Positions 14,891 to 23,493 of a DNA stretch of 64,000 nt are shown here, piece by piece (within the stretch, counting starts at the first letter, position 1; each line of letters opens with the position of its first letter). The translations under genes were made by a program, and so were the position numbers. The stretch comes from a bacterium 336/3 (GTDB taxonomy: Bacteria > Bacteroidota > Bacteroidia > Cytophagales > Thermonemataceae): positions 2,680,586 through 2,744,585 of the forward strand of contig LJIE01000001.1 of NCBI GenBank assembly GCA_001281695.1, read 5' to 3'. Below the pieces are notes generated by a model, which was not told the DNA's origin, did not search any database, and was given only the letters and a program-made list of their open reading frames with translations.

Positions 14891-16098
14891 TCTTTCCAAA
14901 AATGAGGGTAGGATTTCTTTACCACTTCATCAGCTTGTTCTATTTCCAAAAGATACAACATAGCTAAAGGAGCAAATGCCATAGCCATTCGGTGGTCTTC
15001 GTAGGTATTAATTTGTGTATTATCAATATTTTGAACTTCTTTAACTTTTCTTAACAACCAACTCCCATCTGTTTGCTCTTGAAAATCAAAGCCAAATTTA
15101 GCGACTTCATTCTTTAGGGCCAGTAAGCGATTTGTTTCTTTGATTTTAAGGCTTTCTACTCCTTTTGCTAAAAAACTAATATTTTTGGCTACACACAACG
15201 CTACAATGGTTTGAGCTAAATCGGGACAATGCGTAAAATCATAGCTTTGATTATTTTCTACTGAATTTTCAGTTTTAGTAATCAAAATCCCATCTTTCTC
15301 AAATTTGGTTTCTACACCAAAGTTCTTCATAATTTCTACAATTGCTTTATCACCTTGTAGTGAGGTTTCTTTCAAATGTGGTAAAAAGATGGTCGCTTTT
15401 TCGGAAATAGCTACTACACTATACCAATAACTTGCTGCTGACCAATCTGCTTCAATTGTATAAGCTTGTAGCTGATATTTTTGTGGTTCGATATGAATTT
15501 CATGATTGTTCCAAATATGATGTATCCCAAAATGGCTCATCAAGGCAAGTGTCATTTCGATATAAGGCTTGGAAGCCACTGCATTTTTAAGGGTTATTTC
15601 TAAACCTTGTTCCAACACTGGAGCTATCATTAATAAAGCTGAAATATATTGACTACTTATATTGCTTTCAACTTCTATCTGCTTTTTGGTTTGTTTAAAA
15701 TGTTTAATATGAATAGGTGGAAAGCCCCTTTTTTCAAGATATTCTATTTCAGCACCTAAATCCATAAGAGCCTCAACTAAAATATGAATGGGGCGTTCTT
15801 TCATTCTAGGCGTTCCAGTCAAGATTGTTTCTCTATTAGTAACGGTACAAAAAGCTGTCAAGAAACGCATGGTTGTTCCAGCATCCAATACATCTAAAGT
15901 TTTGTCTTTGGATGCCAACAAACGCTGTAATGTCTGGGTATCTCTTGCCTCCGAAATATTAGATAGTTGTGTGTTCTGAACTTCAACACCTTGAAATTGA
16001 GCCAATGCTTCAATAAGTAAAGTTCTATTACTTTCACTTTTGGAGGCTGGTAATTCTATGGTTTCTTTGATATTTTTTTTCGAAATAGATAAATACAT
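14872..16098 (-). CDS. aroA: 3-phosphoshikimate 1-carboxyvinyltransferase (EPSP synthase)
   Basis: 408 residues. Joins shikimate-3-phosphate and phosphoenolpyruvate in the shikimate pathway to aromatic amino acids. Visible motifs: E-L-P-A-S-K-S-E-S-N-R near the start, D-A-G-T-T-M-R-F-L-T-A-F (PEP-binding region), L-T-G-T-P-R-M-K-E-R-P-I, and the C-terminal E-T-N-R-L and D-H-R-M-A-M-A-F. It is slightly shorter than the usual 425-435, typical of Bacteroidota. Its start lies behind a canonical promoter; there are no other aro genes nearby. Confidence 0.95.
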   Translation of the reverse strand: MYLSISKKNIKETIELPASKSESNRTLLIEALAQFQGVEVQNTQLSNISEARDTQTLQRLLASKDKTLDVLDAGTTMRFLTAFCTVTNRETILTGTPRMKERPIHILVEALMDLGAEIEYLEKRGFPPIHIKHFKQTKKQIEVESNISSQYISALLMIAPVLEQGLEITLKNAVASKPYIEMTLALMSHFGIHHIWNNHEIHIEPQKYQLQAYTIEADWSAASYWYSVVAISEKATIFLPHLKETSLQGDKAIVEIMKNFGVETKFEKDGILITKTENSVENNQSYDFTHCPDLAQTIVALCVAKNISFLAKGVESLKIKETNRLLALKNEVAKFGFDFQEQTDGSWLLRKVKEVQNIDNTQINTYEDHRMAMAFAPLAMLYLLEIEQADEVVKKSYPHFWKEIQKLS

Positions 16099-16121
16099 AA
16101 ATATGTTTAAAGATATTTTCT

Positions 16122-16151
16122 CAAAAGTAAGATTTTTACAAATATTTTCAA
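16122..16151 (-). promoter_or_regulatory. aroA promoter (TTG-N19-TACTTTTG)
   Basis: On the minus strand TTG (16149-16151), 19 bases, then TACTTTTG (16122-16129), an exact TAnnTTTG match with ideal spacing, 23 bases upstream of the aroA ATG. Confidence 0.7.
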
Positions 16152-16187
16152 TTTTCTTATATAAATTGCCTTAAAATTGAAATACTA

Positions 16188-16658
16188 ATGGAAATTAAAG
16201 TTTTATTTGTTTGTTTAGGAAATATTTGCCGTTCACCACTTGCTGAGGGTGTTTTTTTAGAACTCATCAAAGAAGCTGAATTGAATGATAAAATCAAAGT
16301 AGATTCAGCAGGTACATCAGCTTATCATATCGGCGAACTCGCTGATTACAGAACTCGTCAAACAGCTGAACAACATGGAATAAAACTCACACACAAAGCC
16401 AGACAAGTACAAAAAGAAGATTTTCAGCTATTTGATTATGTTTTAGCTGCTGATAAATCGAATTATAATAATTTGAAAGTTTTTCAATCTGCAAATGACA
16501 GGGCTTCTTTGCATTTAATCAGGGAATGGGAAGGTAAAAATCTGGAAGTTCCTGACCCTTATTATGGTACACTCAAAGATTTTGAAGAGGGTTATCAAAT
16601 ATTAAAAAAAACTCTCAAGCCTTTTTTGGAGTATTTGAGAGCTTGTCATGGTATATAA
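16188..16658 (+). CDS. Low-molecular-weight protein-tyrosine phosphatase
   Basis: 156 residues. The P-loop V-C9-L-G-N-I-C-R15-S holds the nucleophile and phosphate-binding arginine; the general acid is in the D-P-Y-Y-G motif (about 124-128). Cytoplasmic. In bacteria such enzymes often dephosphorylate tyrosine kinases of polysaccharide export, but no such kinase is adjacent. Divergent from aroA and convergent with ispH, ending five bases before its stop. Confidence 0.93.
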   Translation: MEIKVLFVCLGNICRSPLAEGVFLELIKEAELNDKIKVDSAGTSAYHIGELADYRTRQTAEQHGIKLTHKARQVQKEDFQLFDYVLAADKSNYNNLKVFQSANDRASLHLIREWEGKNLEVPDPYYGTLKDFEEGYQILKKTLKPFLEYLRACHGI

Positions 16659-16663
16659 TTTTT

Positions 16664-17554
16664 TTAAGCACTAATTAAATCTAACTCTTCTATTTTCTCT
16701 TTTACTTTTTCCATGAGCCACATAGGAGTAGAAGTTGCTCCACAGATTCCTACTTTGTCTTCAGGAGAGAACCATATAGGCTGTATTTCTTGCTCATCCT
16801 CAACAAAGTAACTCTTTATATTATATCTTTGGCATACCAGAAACAAAGATTTCCCATTGGAGCTTTTTTTACCACTTACAAAAATAATTACATCATTGTC
16901 TTGAGAGAATTTCTCTAATTGAGGTTCTCTGTTCGACACTTGTCGACAAATACTATCATTGGCATCAAATAGAGCTAAATTTTCCGTAAATCCTTTTTCT
17001 TCAATACGTTTTTCAATCAACTCCTTCATTTTATAGAAGCCCTCTGTACTTTTGGTTGTTTGACTAAATAAAACGATTGGCTTGGAATAATCTATCAAGT
17101 CTAAATCTTCTTCAGTTGTAACGATAATAGCTTCTTTATTGGTTTGTCCTGAAAGGCCAATCACTTCAGCATGTCCTTTTTTACCATAAATCACAATTTG
17201 CCCTTGCATTTCTTTGGCTTTATCGTATGCCGATTTTATTCGATTTTGTAATTTGAGAACTACAGGACAAGAAGCATCTATGAGTTCTATATTATTTTGA
17301 AGTGCTATTTGATAAGTTTCTGGGGGTTCACCATGGGCTCTGATGAGGACTTTACAGTCGTGAATGGTGGCTAATTGTTCTCTATCAATAATAGTAAGTC
17401 CTTTTTGGGCTAGCCTTTTTACTTCTTTGTCATTGTGTACAATATCGCCCAGACAATATAGTTTCTGAGATTCTTGTAATTCCTCTTCTGCCATTGTGAT
17501 AGCATACTCTACTCCAAAACAATATCCAGAGTTTTTATCAATATTAACTTTCAT
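16664..17554 (-). CDS. ispH: 4-hydroxy-3-methylbut-2-enyl diphosphate reductase
   Basis: 296 residues from the ATG at 17554; a frame extension adds 16 residues ahead of the conserved start (M-K-V-N-I-D ... G-Y-C-F-G-V) and is unlikely. The three iron-sulfur cysteines are in G-Y-C-F-G-V, D-A-S-C-P-V-V and D-S-I-C-R-Q-V, with R-A-H-G and T-K-S-T-E-G between. It performs the last step of the MEP pathway, giving IPP and DMAPP. The gene stands alone between convergent genes and a terminator. Confidence 0.95.
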   Translation of the reverse strand: MKVNIDKNSGYCFGVEYAITMAEEELQESQKLYCLGDIVHNDKEVKRLAQKGLTIIDREQLATIHDCKVLIRAHGEPPETYQIALQNNIELIDASCPVVLKLQNRIKSAYDKAKEMQGQIVIYGKKGHAEVIGLSGQTNKEAIIVTTEEDLDLIDYSKPIVLFSQTTKSTEGFYKMKELIEKRIEEKGFTENLALFDANDSICRQVSNREPQLEKFSQDNDVIIFVSGKKSSNGKSLFLVCQRYNIKSYFVEDEQEIQPIWFSPEDKVGICGATSTPMWLMEKVKEKIEELDLISA

Positions 17555-17651
17555 TATTGCGTCTTTAAAAGCATTAAGGTAAAAAATGCAATCTTTGTTC
17601 AATCTTATAACAAATTCTTTGCCTTTTTTTGTTCATTTTGGTACAAAGTTA

Positions 17652-17692
17652 TAAAAAAAATAAGTCGGTTGTAGAACCGACTTATTTTTTAT
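17652..17692. terminator. Intrinsic terminator of the M1 peptidase gene
   Basis: Perfect stem TAAGTCGGTT / AACCGACTTA with a GTAG loop, an A-run on the left and a T-run on the right, so it can work in both directions. It follows the M1 peptidase gene on the minus strand. Confidence 0.88.
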
Positions 17693-17715
17693 TCTTCTCT
17701 ATTTAATATTCTATG

Positions 17716-19923
17716 TTATTTTTCTTTAATTCCATCAAAACTACCAGAACCAGCCGTTTTAGGAAATGAGTTGTTATTGGCATCTGTATCAGTTGTTTCC
17801 AAACTTGGATCCAAACGGAATGAAGAAACTTCTTTATCAGTAGCTATCATTCTGAATATTTCCTTGTGGTTCATACGCCAAATCTCAGCTGGGAAACGTT
17901 CAACTTGCTTTGTACCATCTTTATAAGTTACTTCTACAATCAGAGGCATTACCAGTTCTCCATTATTTTTCACTTTCAAAACATAAAAGTTTTTGTTTGG
18001 AGAAAGAGATTTTTTTTCAGCATCACTTAATATGATACCATTTTCTTCCATTCTTTTTACAGCATTGCCTAACTTTACTTCTTTAGTAGGGAAAGCCGAA
18101 GCTGTAGGCAAAGATTGTCCATTTTCTAAAATCTTATACAACGTAACTGACTCAAGACTAGGCTCATAGAAATCTACTGTATAGAACCAACCTCTCCAGA
18201 ACCAATCTAAGTCAACTCCAGAAGCATCTTCCATAGTACGGAAGAAATCAGCAGGCTCAGGATGTCTAAATTTCCATTTATTTGAATATTGTTTGAAAGC
18301 ATAATCAAATAAGTCTTTACCCATAACTGTCTCACGAAGTACATTCAGAGCTGTAGCAGGTTTACCATAAGCATTGTTTCCGAATTGTTTTACTTGCTCA
18401 GAGTTTGTCATAATAGGTACTTGAGTATCAGCAGCAGATTTCATATAACCTACAATATTAGCGGCAGGACCTCTACGAGAAGGATAAGGACGTTTTAAAT
18501 CTTTTGTCCAAGCTACTTCAGGCAATTCTTGTTCTGCTCTAAATTGTAAGAAAGAGTTCAAACCTTCATCCATCCAAGACCACTGACGCTCATCAGAGTT
18601 GATAATCATAGGGAAGTAATTGTGTCCTACTTCATGAATAATTACAGAAACCATTGCATATTTTGTTCTATCGTTGGCATCTGCATTTTTCTTACGGTCT
18701 TCTTCTGTTGCATTTGCAGGCATAGGAATTGGTCTTCCTCCATTGAAGCAAATCATAGGATATTCCATACCAAATACAGGTCCATGAACAGAAATAGCTA
18801 CTGGATAAGGATAATCAATACTATATTTTGAGTAAATATTGAGTGTATGAGCTACAGTCCATGTAGATTTTTCACCCCAAAGTGGGTTACCTTCTTTAGG
18901 GTAATAAGACATTGCCCAAACTTTTTTACCACCATTATCTACTTGGAATGCATCCCAAATAAATTTACGAGAGCTAGCCCATGCAAAATCACGAACATTT
19001 TGAGCTTTATAAGTCCAGGTTTTGCGTTCAGTTGCTTTTTTCTTTTCAGACTGAACAGCCTCATCTTGTGTTACGATGACTGTAGGTTCTTTAGCTGTTT
19101 TTGCTTTTTCCCAACGTTGTAGTTGAGCTGGTGTAAGTAAAGATGACGCATTTTGTAATTCTCCAGTAGCTGCCACCACATGGTCAGCAGGAACATTGAT
19201 ATTTACTTCATAGTCACCAAATACCAAAGCAAACTCACCACGACCTAAGAATTGTTTGTGTTGCCAGCCATATACATCGCTATATACACACATACGTGGA
19301 AACCACTGAGCCATTTCATACAAATAATTGCCATCAGCAGGAAAATACTCATATCCTCCTCTACCTCCCATTTTATTGGCATCAATTACATAAAAGCTCC
19401 ATTCCAAAGAGAAAGTAAACTTTTGTCCTTTTTTGAGGGGTTCAGGCAAATCTATACGCATCATGGTATAGTTTTCTGTATATTTTAAAAGTCCACCTTT
19501 ACTATCTTTTACATTAGAAATCATAAATCCGTGAGGAGAGTTGGTACTAGATGCCCAACCCAAGAGATTTCTACCACTATTTCCATCCAAATCAAAACTT
19601 TCTGATTTATAAGTATTTGATTCCTTTGAAAACATATTTTGGTCTAATTGTAGCCAAAGATAACGTAACTCATTAGGAGAGTTATTATAATATGTAATGG
19701 TTTCTGAACCTTTTACCCACTGCTTTGTATCGTCTAAGGTAACATTAATTTTATAGTCAGCTTTTTGCTGCCAATACTCATGCCCTGGTGAGCCATCAGC
19801 TGTACGATAATTGTTGGGAGTTGGCAACAAATAATCTAATTGTTCAAATTTAGAGCCTAAAACTTGTGCTTGCATACTTAGCACACCTGCTCCAAATAGA
19901 AAAGAAAGTATGTATTTTTTCAT
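17716..19923 (-). CDS. M1-family metallopeptidase (exported)
   Basis: 735 residues with a signal peptide (about 1-19, ending M-Q-A-Q). The zinc site is H430-E-V-G-H434 with E453 in W-M-D-E-G-L-N, the HExxH-x18-E spacing of gluzincin M1 enzymes. The N-terminal part is the beta-sandwich typical of the family (W-V-K-G-S-E-T-I-T-Y-Y-N-N-S). The usual exopeptidase GAMEN motif is replaced by F-G-M-E-Y-P-M-I-C. Probably a periplasmic or surface aminopeptidase that degrades peptides for nutrition. Confidence 0.92.
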   Translation of the reverse strand: MKKYILSFLFGAGVLSMQAQVLGSKFEQLDYLLPTPNNYRTADGSPGHEYWQQKADYKINVTLDDTKQWVKGSETITYYNNSPNELRYLWLQLDQNMFSKESNTYKSESFDLDGNSGRNLLGWASSTNSPHGFMISNVKDSKGGLLKYTENYTMMRIDLPEPLKKGQKFTFSLEWSFYVIDANKMGGRGGYEYFPADGNYLYEMAQWFPRMCVYSDVYGWQHKQFLGRGEFALVFGDYEVNINVPADHVVAATGELQNASSLLTPAQLQRWEKAKTAKEPTVIVTQDEAVQSEKKKATERKTWTYKAQNVRDFAWASSRKFIWDAFQVDNGGKKVWAMSYYPKEGNPLWGEKSTWTVAHTLNIYSKYSIDYPYPVAISVHGPVFGMEYPMICFNGGRPIPMPANATEEDRKKNADANDRTKYAMVSVIIHEVGHNYFPMIINSDERQWSWMDEGLNSFLQFRAEQELPEVAWTKDLKRPYPSRRGPAANIVGYMKSAADTQVPIMTNSEQVKQFGNNAYGKPATALNVLRETVMGKDLFDYAFKQYSNKWKFRHPEPADFFRTMEDASGVDLDWFWRGWFYTVDFYEPSLESVTLYKILENGQSLPTASAFPTKEVKLGNAVKRMEENGIILSDAEKKSLSPNKNFYVLKVKNNGELVMPLIVEVTYKDGTKQVERFPAEIWRMNHKEIFRMIATDKEVSSFRLDPSLETTDTDANNNSFPKTAGSGSFDGIKEK

Positions 19924-20004
19924 GTTGAAAAAGATGATATTTCTAAAAAATATATTTAAGTGTAACGAATTATACCAATTATTATTATAAAATTTCTTTT
20001 TATG

Positions 20005-20244
20005 TTAAGCAGAAGCTTGGTATTGTTGTTTGAGTCTAGCATATATAACTGGTGGAGAAAGCGAGTTATCTATACGTGTTTCTATGATATGAGGAAAACT
20101 TGCAATAAAAGTTGAGAGTTTCCCATATTTAATACCTCTATTACGTAAAGCAGCACCTATTTCTGCCAAATTAGCCCAACCCAATTCGTTCATAGATTCT
20201 CGAACAGATTCTCGGAGGGCATTTTCTAAAACATTGCGTTCCAT
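20005..20244 (-). CDS. Stand-alone OST-HTH/LOTUS-like protein
   Basis: 79 residues, almost all one domain. G-W-A-N-L-A-E-I-G-A-A-L-R-N-R-G, then Y-G-K-L-S-T-F-I and F-P-H-I-I-E-T-R match the OST-HTH/LOTUS winged-helix pattern, a fold proposed to bind RNA (G-quadruplex in particular) and usually attached to NYN nucleases in bacteria. Here it stands alone with only a short basic tail. Divergently transcribed from the CsgG-like lipoprotein gene. A hairpin (TTCGG ... CCGAA) lies in its 5' leader. Confidence 0.75.
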   Translation of the reverse strand: MERNVLENALRESVRESMNELGWANLAEIGAALRNRGIKYGKLSTFIASFPHIIETRIDNSLSPPVIYARLKQQYQASA

Positions 20245-20312
20245 AATTTTTTTTTTGTTTTAACAGAATTAAAAAATTTAATTCGGTAAAAGCCGAAATT
20301 ATTGGATTTTGG

Positions 20313-20320
20313 CAAAGCTA
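20313..20320 (-). promoter_or_regulatory. Bacteroidota -7 element (TAGCTTTG)
   Basis: Minus-strand TAGCTTTG matches TAnnTTTG, 68 bases upstream of the OST-HTH gene, giving a leader that contains the TTCGG/CCGAA hairpin at about 20282-20297. Confidence 0.45.
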
Positions 20321-20378
20321 GTAAAATTATAAAATATTGTAAAGATTTTTTTCAGTTTAGTTTTATTGTGCAGTTTTG

Positions 20379-20408
20379 TTGTTTTTTTTATCAAAATTCT
20401 TAATTTTG
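20379..20408 (+). promoter_or_regulatory. Promoter TTG-N19-TAATTTTG
   Basis: TTG (20379-20381), 19 bases, TAATTTTG (20401-20408): an exact match with ideal spacing, 45 bases before the ATG of the CsgG-like lipoprotein. It also supports the later start at 20454 over the earlier frame opening. Confidence 0.7.
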
Positions 20409-20453
20409 GCACAATTATTACTTACATCTGTACAGAATCAATCTAACTGTTTT

Positions 20454-21812
20454 ATGAGATATTTATACTTTCTAACATTTTTAGTGTTTGCATTACAAGC
20501 CTGCTCTGGCTCAAAGAGTTATTTTAAAAAAGGCATGAAACTAGAACAAGCAGGGATGTACCAAGAAGCCTCTCAGATGTATCTACAATCGCTTGCCCGT
20601 AACAGAAATAATATTGATGCCCAAATACAGCTCAAAAAAACTGGTCAAGCAGTTTTAGATACCAAATTGGGTGATGTTTTCAAAGCTCATAGCACTGATA
20701 ACCACAAAGGAGCTGTTTATGCTTACTTGGGTGCTCAAGATTTTGCAAATCAGGTTGGACAATACAATGTTGGGCTTTCTACTCCTCCTCAATATGAGCA
20801 ATATTTTAACCAATCCAAAGCAAAATATTTGGATGATTTGTACAAACAAGCTACTGAACTTTTAGCTCAAGAACAATTTGAGTCAGCAGACCCTATTCTT
20901 GCTGAAATCAAGAAACTTGACCCTAACTATAAAGATGTTAAGACGCTGAAGCGTACTTCATCTAATGAGCCTCTGTATAGAAGTGGCAAAGCAGAATTAG
21001 ATGCTAAGAATTACAAACAAGCTTATTATTTCTTTGACCAAATTTATCAGAATGATAAATCTTACAAAGATGCCACAACTCTACGTGAAAAAGCTCGTAA
21101 AGAGGCTGCTATCACTGTTTCTGTATTGCCTTTCCAAAATTATACTCGTTATAACAATGTAGAGCGTACCATTCAGGGTGGTGTAATTTCTTCTGTGATA
21201 GGCTTAAAAAGTCCTTTTATAGATTTGGTAGATAGAGAAAATTTACAAACCATTTTGGATGAACAGAAATTCGGTCTTTCTGGACAAGTAGATGAAGCTA
21301 CAGCAGCCAAAGTAGGTAATTTATTGGGTGTCAAAGCTGTTTTGATTGGTAAAGTAACCAATTTTACAGAAAATACAGGTAGACTTCGTAACGAAGAAAG
21401 GGTTGCTTATGAAAGCTATCAGGCTAAAGAATGGAATGCTACCCTTAATCAGTATCAAAATGTAACCAAATATCGCCGTACCAATTATATGGAGTACTAC
21501 AACGATAAAGATGTAAATGTAACCTTTGAGTATCAACTTATTTCTTCTGAAACAGGTAAAATATTGGCTTCCAATGTAGTTACCAAAAACGTAAAAGATG
21601 AAGTACGTTATGGTACATACCAAGGCGATGCAAGAAATTTGTTTCCTGGTGATGCGAATGGTGTTTTTGCAGGTGGAAATGAAAAAAATCGTTTTGACAA
21701 ACTGTTCCAAGGCAGAAGAGATTTACGCCCTACTACTGATATTACACAAAATCTTTACAAACAAATCTCTGATGAAGTATCTGCTGATGTATTCAGAGCT
21801 ATTGGAAAATAA
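20454..21812 (+). CDS. CsgG-like lipoprotein with TPR-type N-terminus
   Basis: 452 residues from the ATG at 20454, where a lipobox (F-A-L-Q-A-C) appears; an earlier reading would bury it. Residues about 20-210 are helical tetratricopeptide-like (Y-K-Q-A-Y-Y-F-F-D-Q-I-Y-Q). Residues about 215-330 resemble CsgG: V-S-V-L-P-F-Q-N-Y-T-R, L-V-D-R-E-N-L-Q-T-I-L-D-E-Q-K, L-L-G-V-K-A-V-L-I-G-K-V. CsgG proteins form outer-membrane secretion pores for curli; no curli subunit genes are here, so pore formation is uncertain. Paired with an LPP20-type lipoprotein gene 39 bases downstream. Confidence 0.8.
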   Translation: MRYLYFLTFLVFALQACSGSKSYFKKGMKLEQAGMYQEASQMYLQSLARNRNNIDAQIQLKKTGQAVLDTKLGDVFKAHSTDNHKGAVYAYLGAQDFANQVGQYNVGLSTPPQYEQYFNQSKAKYLDDLYKQATELLAQEQFESADPILAEIKKLDPNYKDVKTLKRTSSNEPLYRSGKAELDAKNYKQAYYFFDQIYQNDKSYKDATTLREKARKEAAITVSVLPFQNYTRYNNVERTIQGGVISSVIGLKSPFIDLVDRENLQTILDEQKFGLSGQVDEATAAKVGNLLGVKAVLIGKVTNFTENTGRLRNEERVAYESYQAKEWNATLNQYQNVTKYRRTNYMEYYNDKDVNVTFEYQLISSETGKILASNVVTKNVKDEVRYGTYQGDARNLFPGDANGVFAGGNEKNRFDKLFQGRRDLRPTTDITQNLYKQISDEVSADVFRAIGK

Positions 21813-21851
21813 CAATATATCTATTGAAAACAATTCTTAATAAAATTTTGT

Positions 21852-23246
21852 ATGAAAAAGTTTTTTACTCCTTTTATATATTTCTTGCTTGCTTTTGTAG
21901 TTTTGGCTTGTTCGCCACAAACTGCTCAATCACAACGTAAGAAAAATAAGAAAAAACAAACCATAGAAGCTTCTAAGCCCAAACCTGATTGGGTCATTGC
22001 CAAACCTATTACCTCCATGTATTATGTGGGCATTGGTTATTCTTCTACACGAGTGCCTAATTATCAGCAATCTGCAAAAAGCAATGCCTTTGAAGATTTG
22101 CTCTCCGAAATCAAGGTAAATATCTCAAGTACTTCTGTACTTTATCAAATGGATAAGAAAAGTTCTTTCAAAGATGAATATGAATCAACCATCAAGAGTA
22201 CTGTAAGAAATGAAATTGAGGATTTTGAGATTGTAGATACTTACGAAAATGCTCAAGAAGCAGGTTACTGGATATATTATCGTTTGTCAAAATCAAAATA
22301 CGCTGAGCAAAAACGCAAAAAAGTAGAAGGTGCTGTGGCTGTTGCCAAAGACTTTTTTCAGAAAGCTGAACAAGCTGAGCAAGAAGGACAAACAGGTACA
22401 GCCATTGATTTTTATGCAAAAACAACTTTAGCTCTTAAAGATTATTGGGCTGAAAATGTACAAGCCGATCTGAATGGAAAGAGTTTAATGCTTTCTAACG
22501 AAAGTTATACACGTATCCAACAAATTTTGGATAAAGTGATTATCTCGACACCCTCAGCAAATATCCAGCTCAAAAAACAAACAACTCAAACACCTTCTAT
22601 TCCTGTACAAGTTACCTATAAAAATCAGCCACAACGTAGTTTCCCGATTTTGGCGAGCTATATTCGTAACAAACAAGATTATACAACTACTGAAAAAGGT
22701 GAATTAAGCATTTTGTTGGATAAAATTTCTGGCGTTAGGAATAGCTTTACAGTGAATATCAATGTGGATGTTACAAAAATTATCAGTGGAAATGCAGAAG
22801 ATAAATTCTATAAGTTTTTACTCAATAGCTTTAGAAGTCCTTCCCAAACTGTTACCATCAATTTGGCTAAACCTACTTTGTTTATCATTAGTGATGAAAG
22901 AAACTTAGGTAATCCACTCAAAACTATGCTATTAAGCAACCAACTCAAAGCTATGCTTACATCAAAAGGTTATACTTTTGTCAATAGCAAAGAAAAAGCT
23001 GAAGTTTGGTTAGAATTGGAGTCTGATACAAGACAAGGTGCTGAATCAAATGGTATTTTCTTTGCCTTTCTTTCTGCAAATGTAAAAGCCATTGATGCAA
23101 AAACAGAACAGGAAATCTTTAATGAGAGCCTACCCGAAGTAAAAGGTGGACAAACTTCTTTTGAAAGAGCAGGAAACGATGCTTATCAAAAAGCTTCCAA
23201 AAATATTGATGAATCTTTTGCAAGTAAATTGGCTGAAATTCTTTAA
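21852..23246 (+). CDS. LPP20-family lipoprotein
   Basis: 464 residues; lipobox F-V-V-L-A-C at about 15-20, then a basic stretch (R-K-K-N-K-K-K-Q). Residues about 45-190 match the LPP20 domain (P-D-W-V ... Y-Y-V-G-I-G-Y-S, A-K-S-N-A-F-E-D-L). The C-terminal third (from about 330) resembles a TolB-N/CsgG-like alpha-beta unit (T-L-F-I-I-S-D-E ... A-E-V-W-L-E-L-E-S-D). It probably acts at the inner face of the outer membrane with the CsgG-like partner. Ends at a strong terminator. Confidence 0.75.
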   Translation: MKKFFTPFIYFLLAFVVLACSPQTAQSQRKKNKKKQTIEASKPKPDWVIAKPITSMYYVGIGYSSTRVPNYQQSAKSNAFEDLLSEIKVNISSTSVLYQMDKKSSFKDEYESTIKSTVRNEIEDFEIVDTYENAQEAGYWIYYRLSKSKYAEQKRKKVEGAVAVAKDFFQKAEQAEQEGQTGTAIDFYAKTTLALKDYWAENVQADLNGKSLMLSNESYTRIQQILDKVIISTPSANIQLKKQTTQTPSIPVQVTYKNQPQRSFPILASYIRNKQDYTTTEKGELSILLDKISGVRNSFTVNINVDVTKIISGNAEDKFYKFLLNSFRSPSQTVTINLAKPTLFIISDERNLGNPLKTMLLSNQLKAMLTSKGYTFVNSKEKAEVWLELESDTRQGAESNGIFFAFLSANVKAIDAKTEQEIFNESLPEVKGGQTSFERAGNDAYQKASKNIDESFASKLAEIL

Positions 23247-23271
23247 TATTTTAATTCAAAACAACTCATTT

Positions 23272-23312
23272 CCAAAACGTTCTGATGAAAATCAGAGCGT
23301 TTTGTCTTTTTA
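23272..23312 (+). terminator. Intrinsic terminator after the LPP20 gene
   Basis: Stem AAAACGTTCTGAT / ATCAGAGCGTTTT (one mismatch) with a GAAA tetraloop, then a T-rich run. The tail overlaps the -33 box of the proposed mnmE promoter. Confidence 0.85.
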
Positions 23313-23332
23313 AGGAAATTCAAGTAATTTTG
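23301..23332 (+). promoter_or_regulatory. Promoter TTTG-N20-TAATTTTG upstream of mnmE
   Basis: TTTG (23301-23304), 20 bases, TAATTTTG (23325-23332): a full consensus match. It lies about 160 bases before the mnmE start, with the palindromic repeat between them, so the transcript would begin with a long structured leader. Confidence 0.6.
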
Positions 23333-23342
23333 TGTATGAAAC

Positions 23343-23456
23343 TTCCTTATGAGCATGGGCTGACGCTCCAGCGAGGTGAGCGAAGGCTTTTGCGTAGAAG
23401 CATTGGAGCGTCTTGATTTTTTTCGTTCTTTTTGTATCAAGACAAAAAGAACAACT
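23343..23456. repeat. Palindromic intergenic repeat element
   Basis: About 114 bases, richer in G and C than the surroundings. Arms GACGCTCCA (23361-23369) and TGGAGCGTC (23404-23412) are perfect complements; a second hairpin pairs GTTCTTTTTGT with ACAAAAAGAAC (about 23425-23453). The wording (GAGGTGAGCGAAGGCTTTTG) is like dispersed palindromic repeats I have seen between Bacteroidota genes. Only one copy is in this window. Confidence 0.6.
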
Positions 23457-23493
23457 TGTATCTTTAGTCTTAACACAAATAAATTTATTCATT

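Noticed and set aside
14719-14967. Second plus-strand frame overlapping the 82-residue gene
   Set aside because: It runs through the terminator and into antisense aroA; composition is not protein-like.
23413-23493. In-frame N-terminal extension of MnmE
   Set aside because: The extra 27 residues come from the intergenic repeat and do not resemble MnmE; homology begins at the TTG at 23494.
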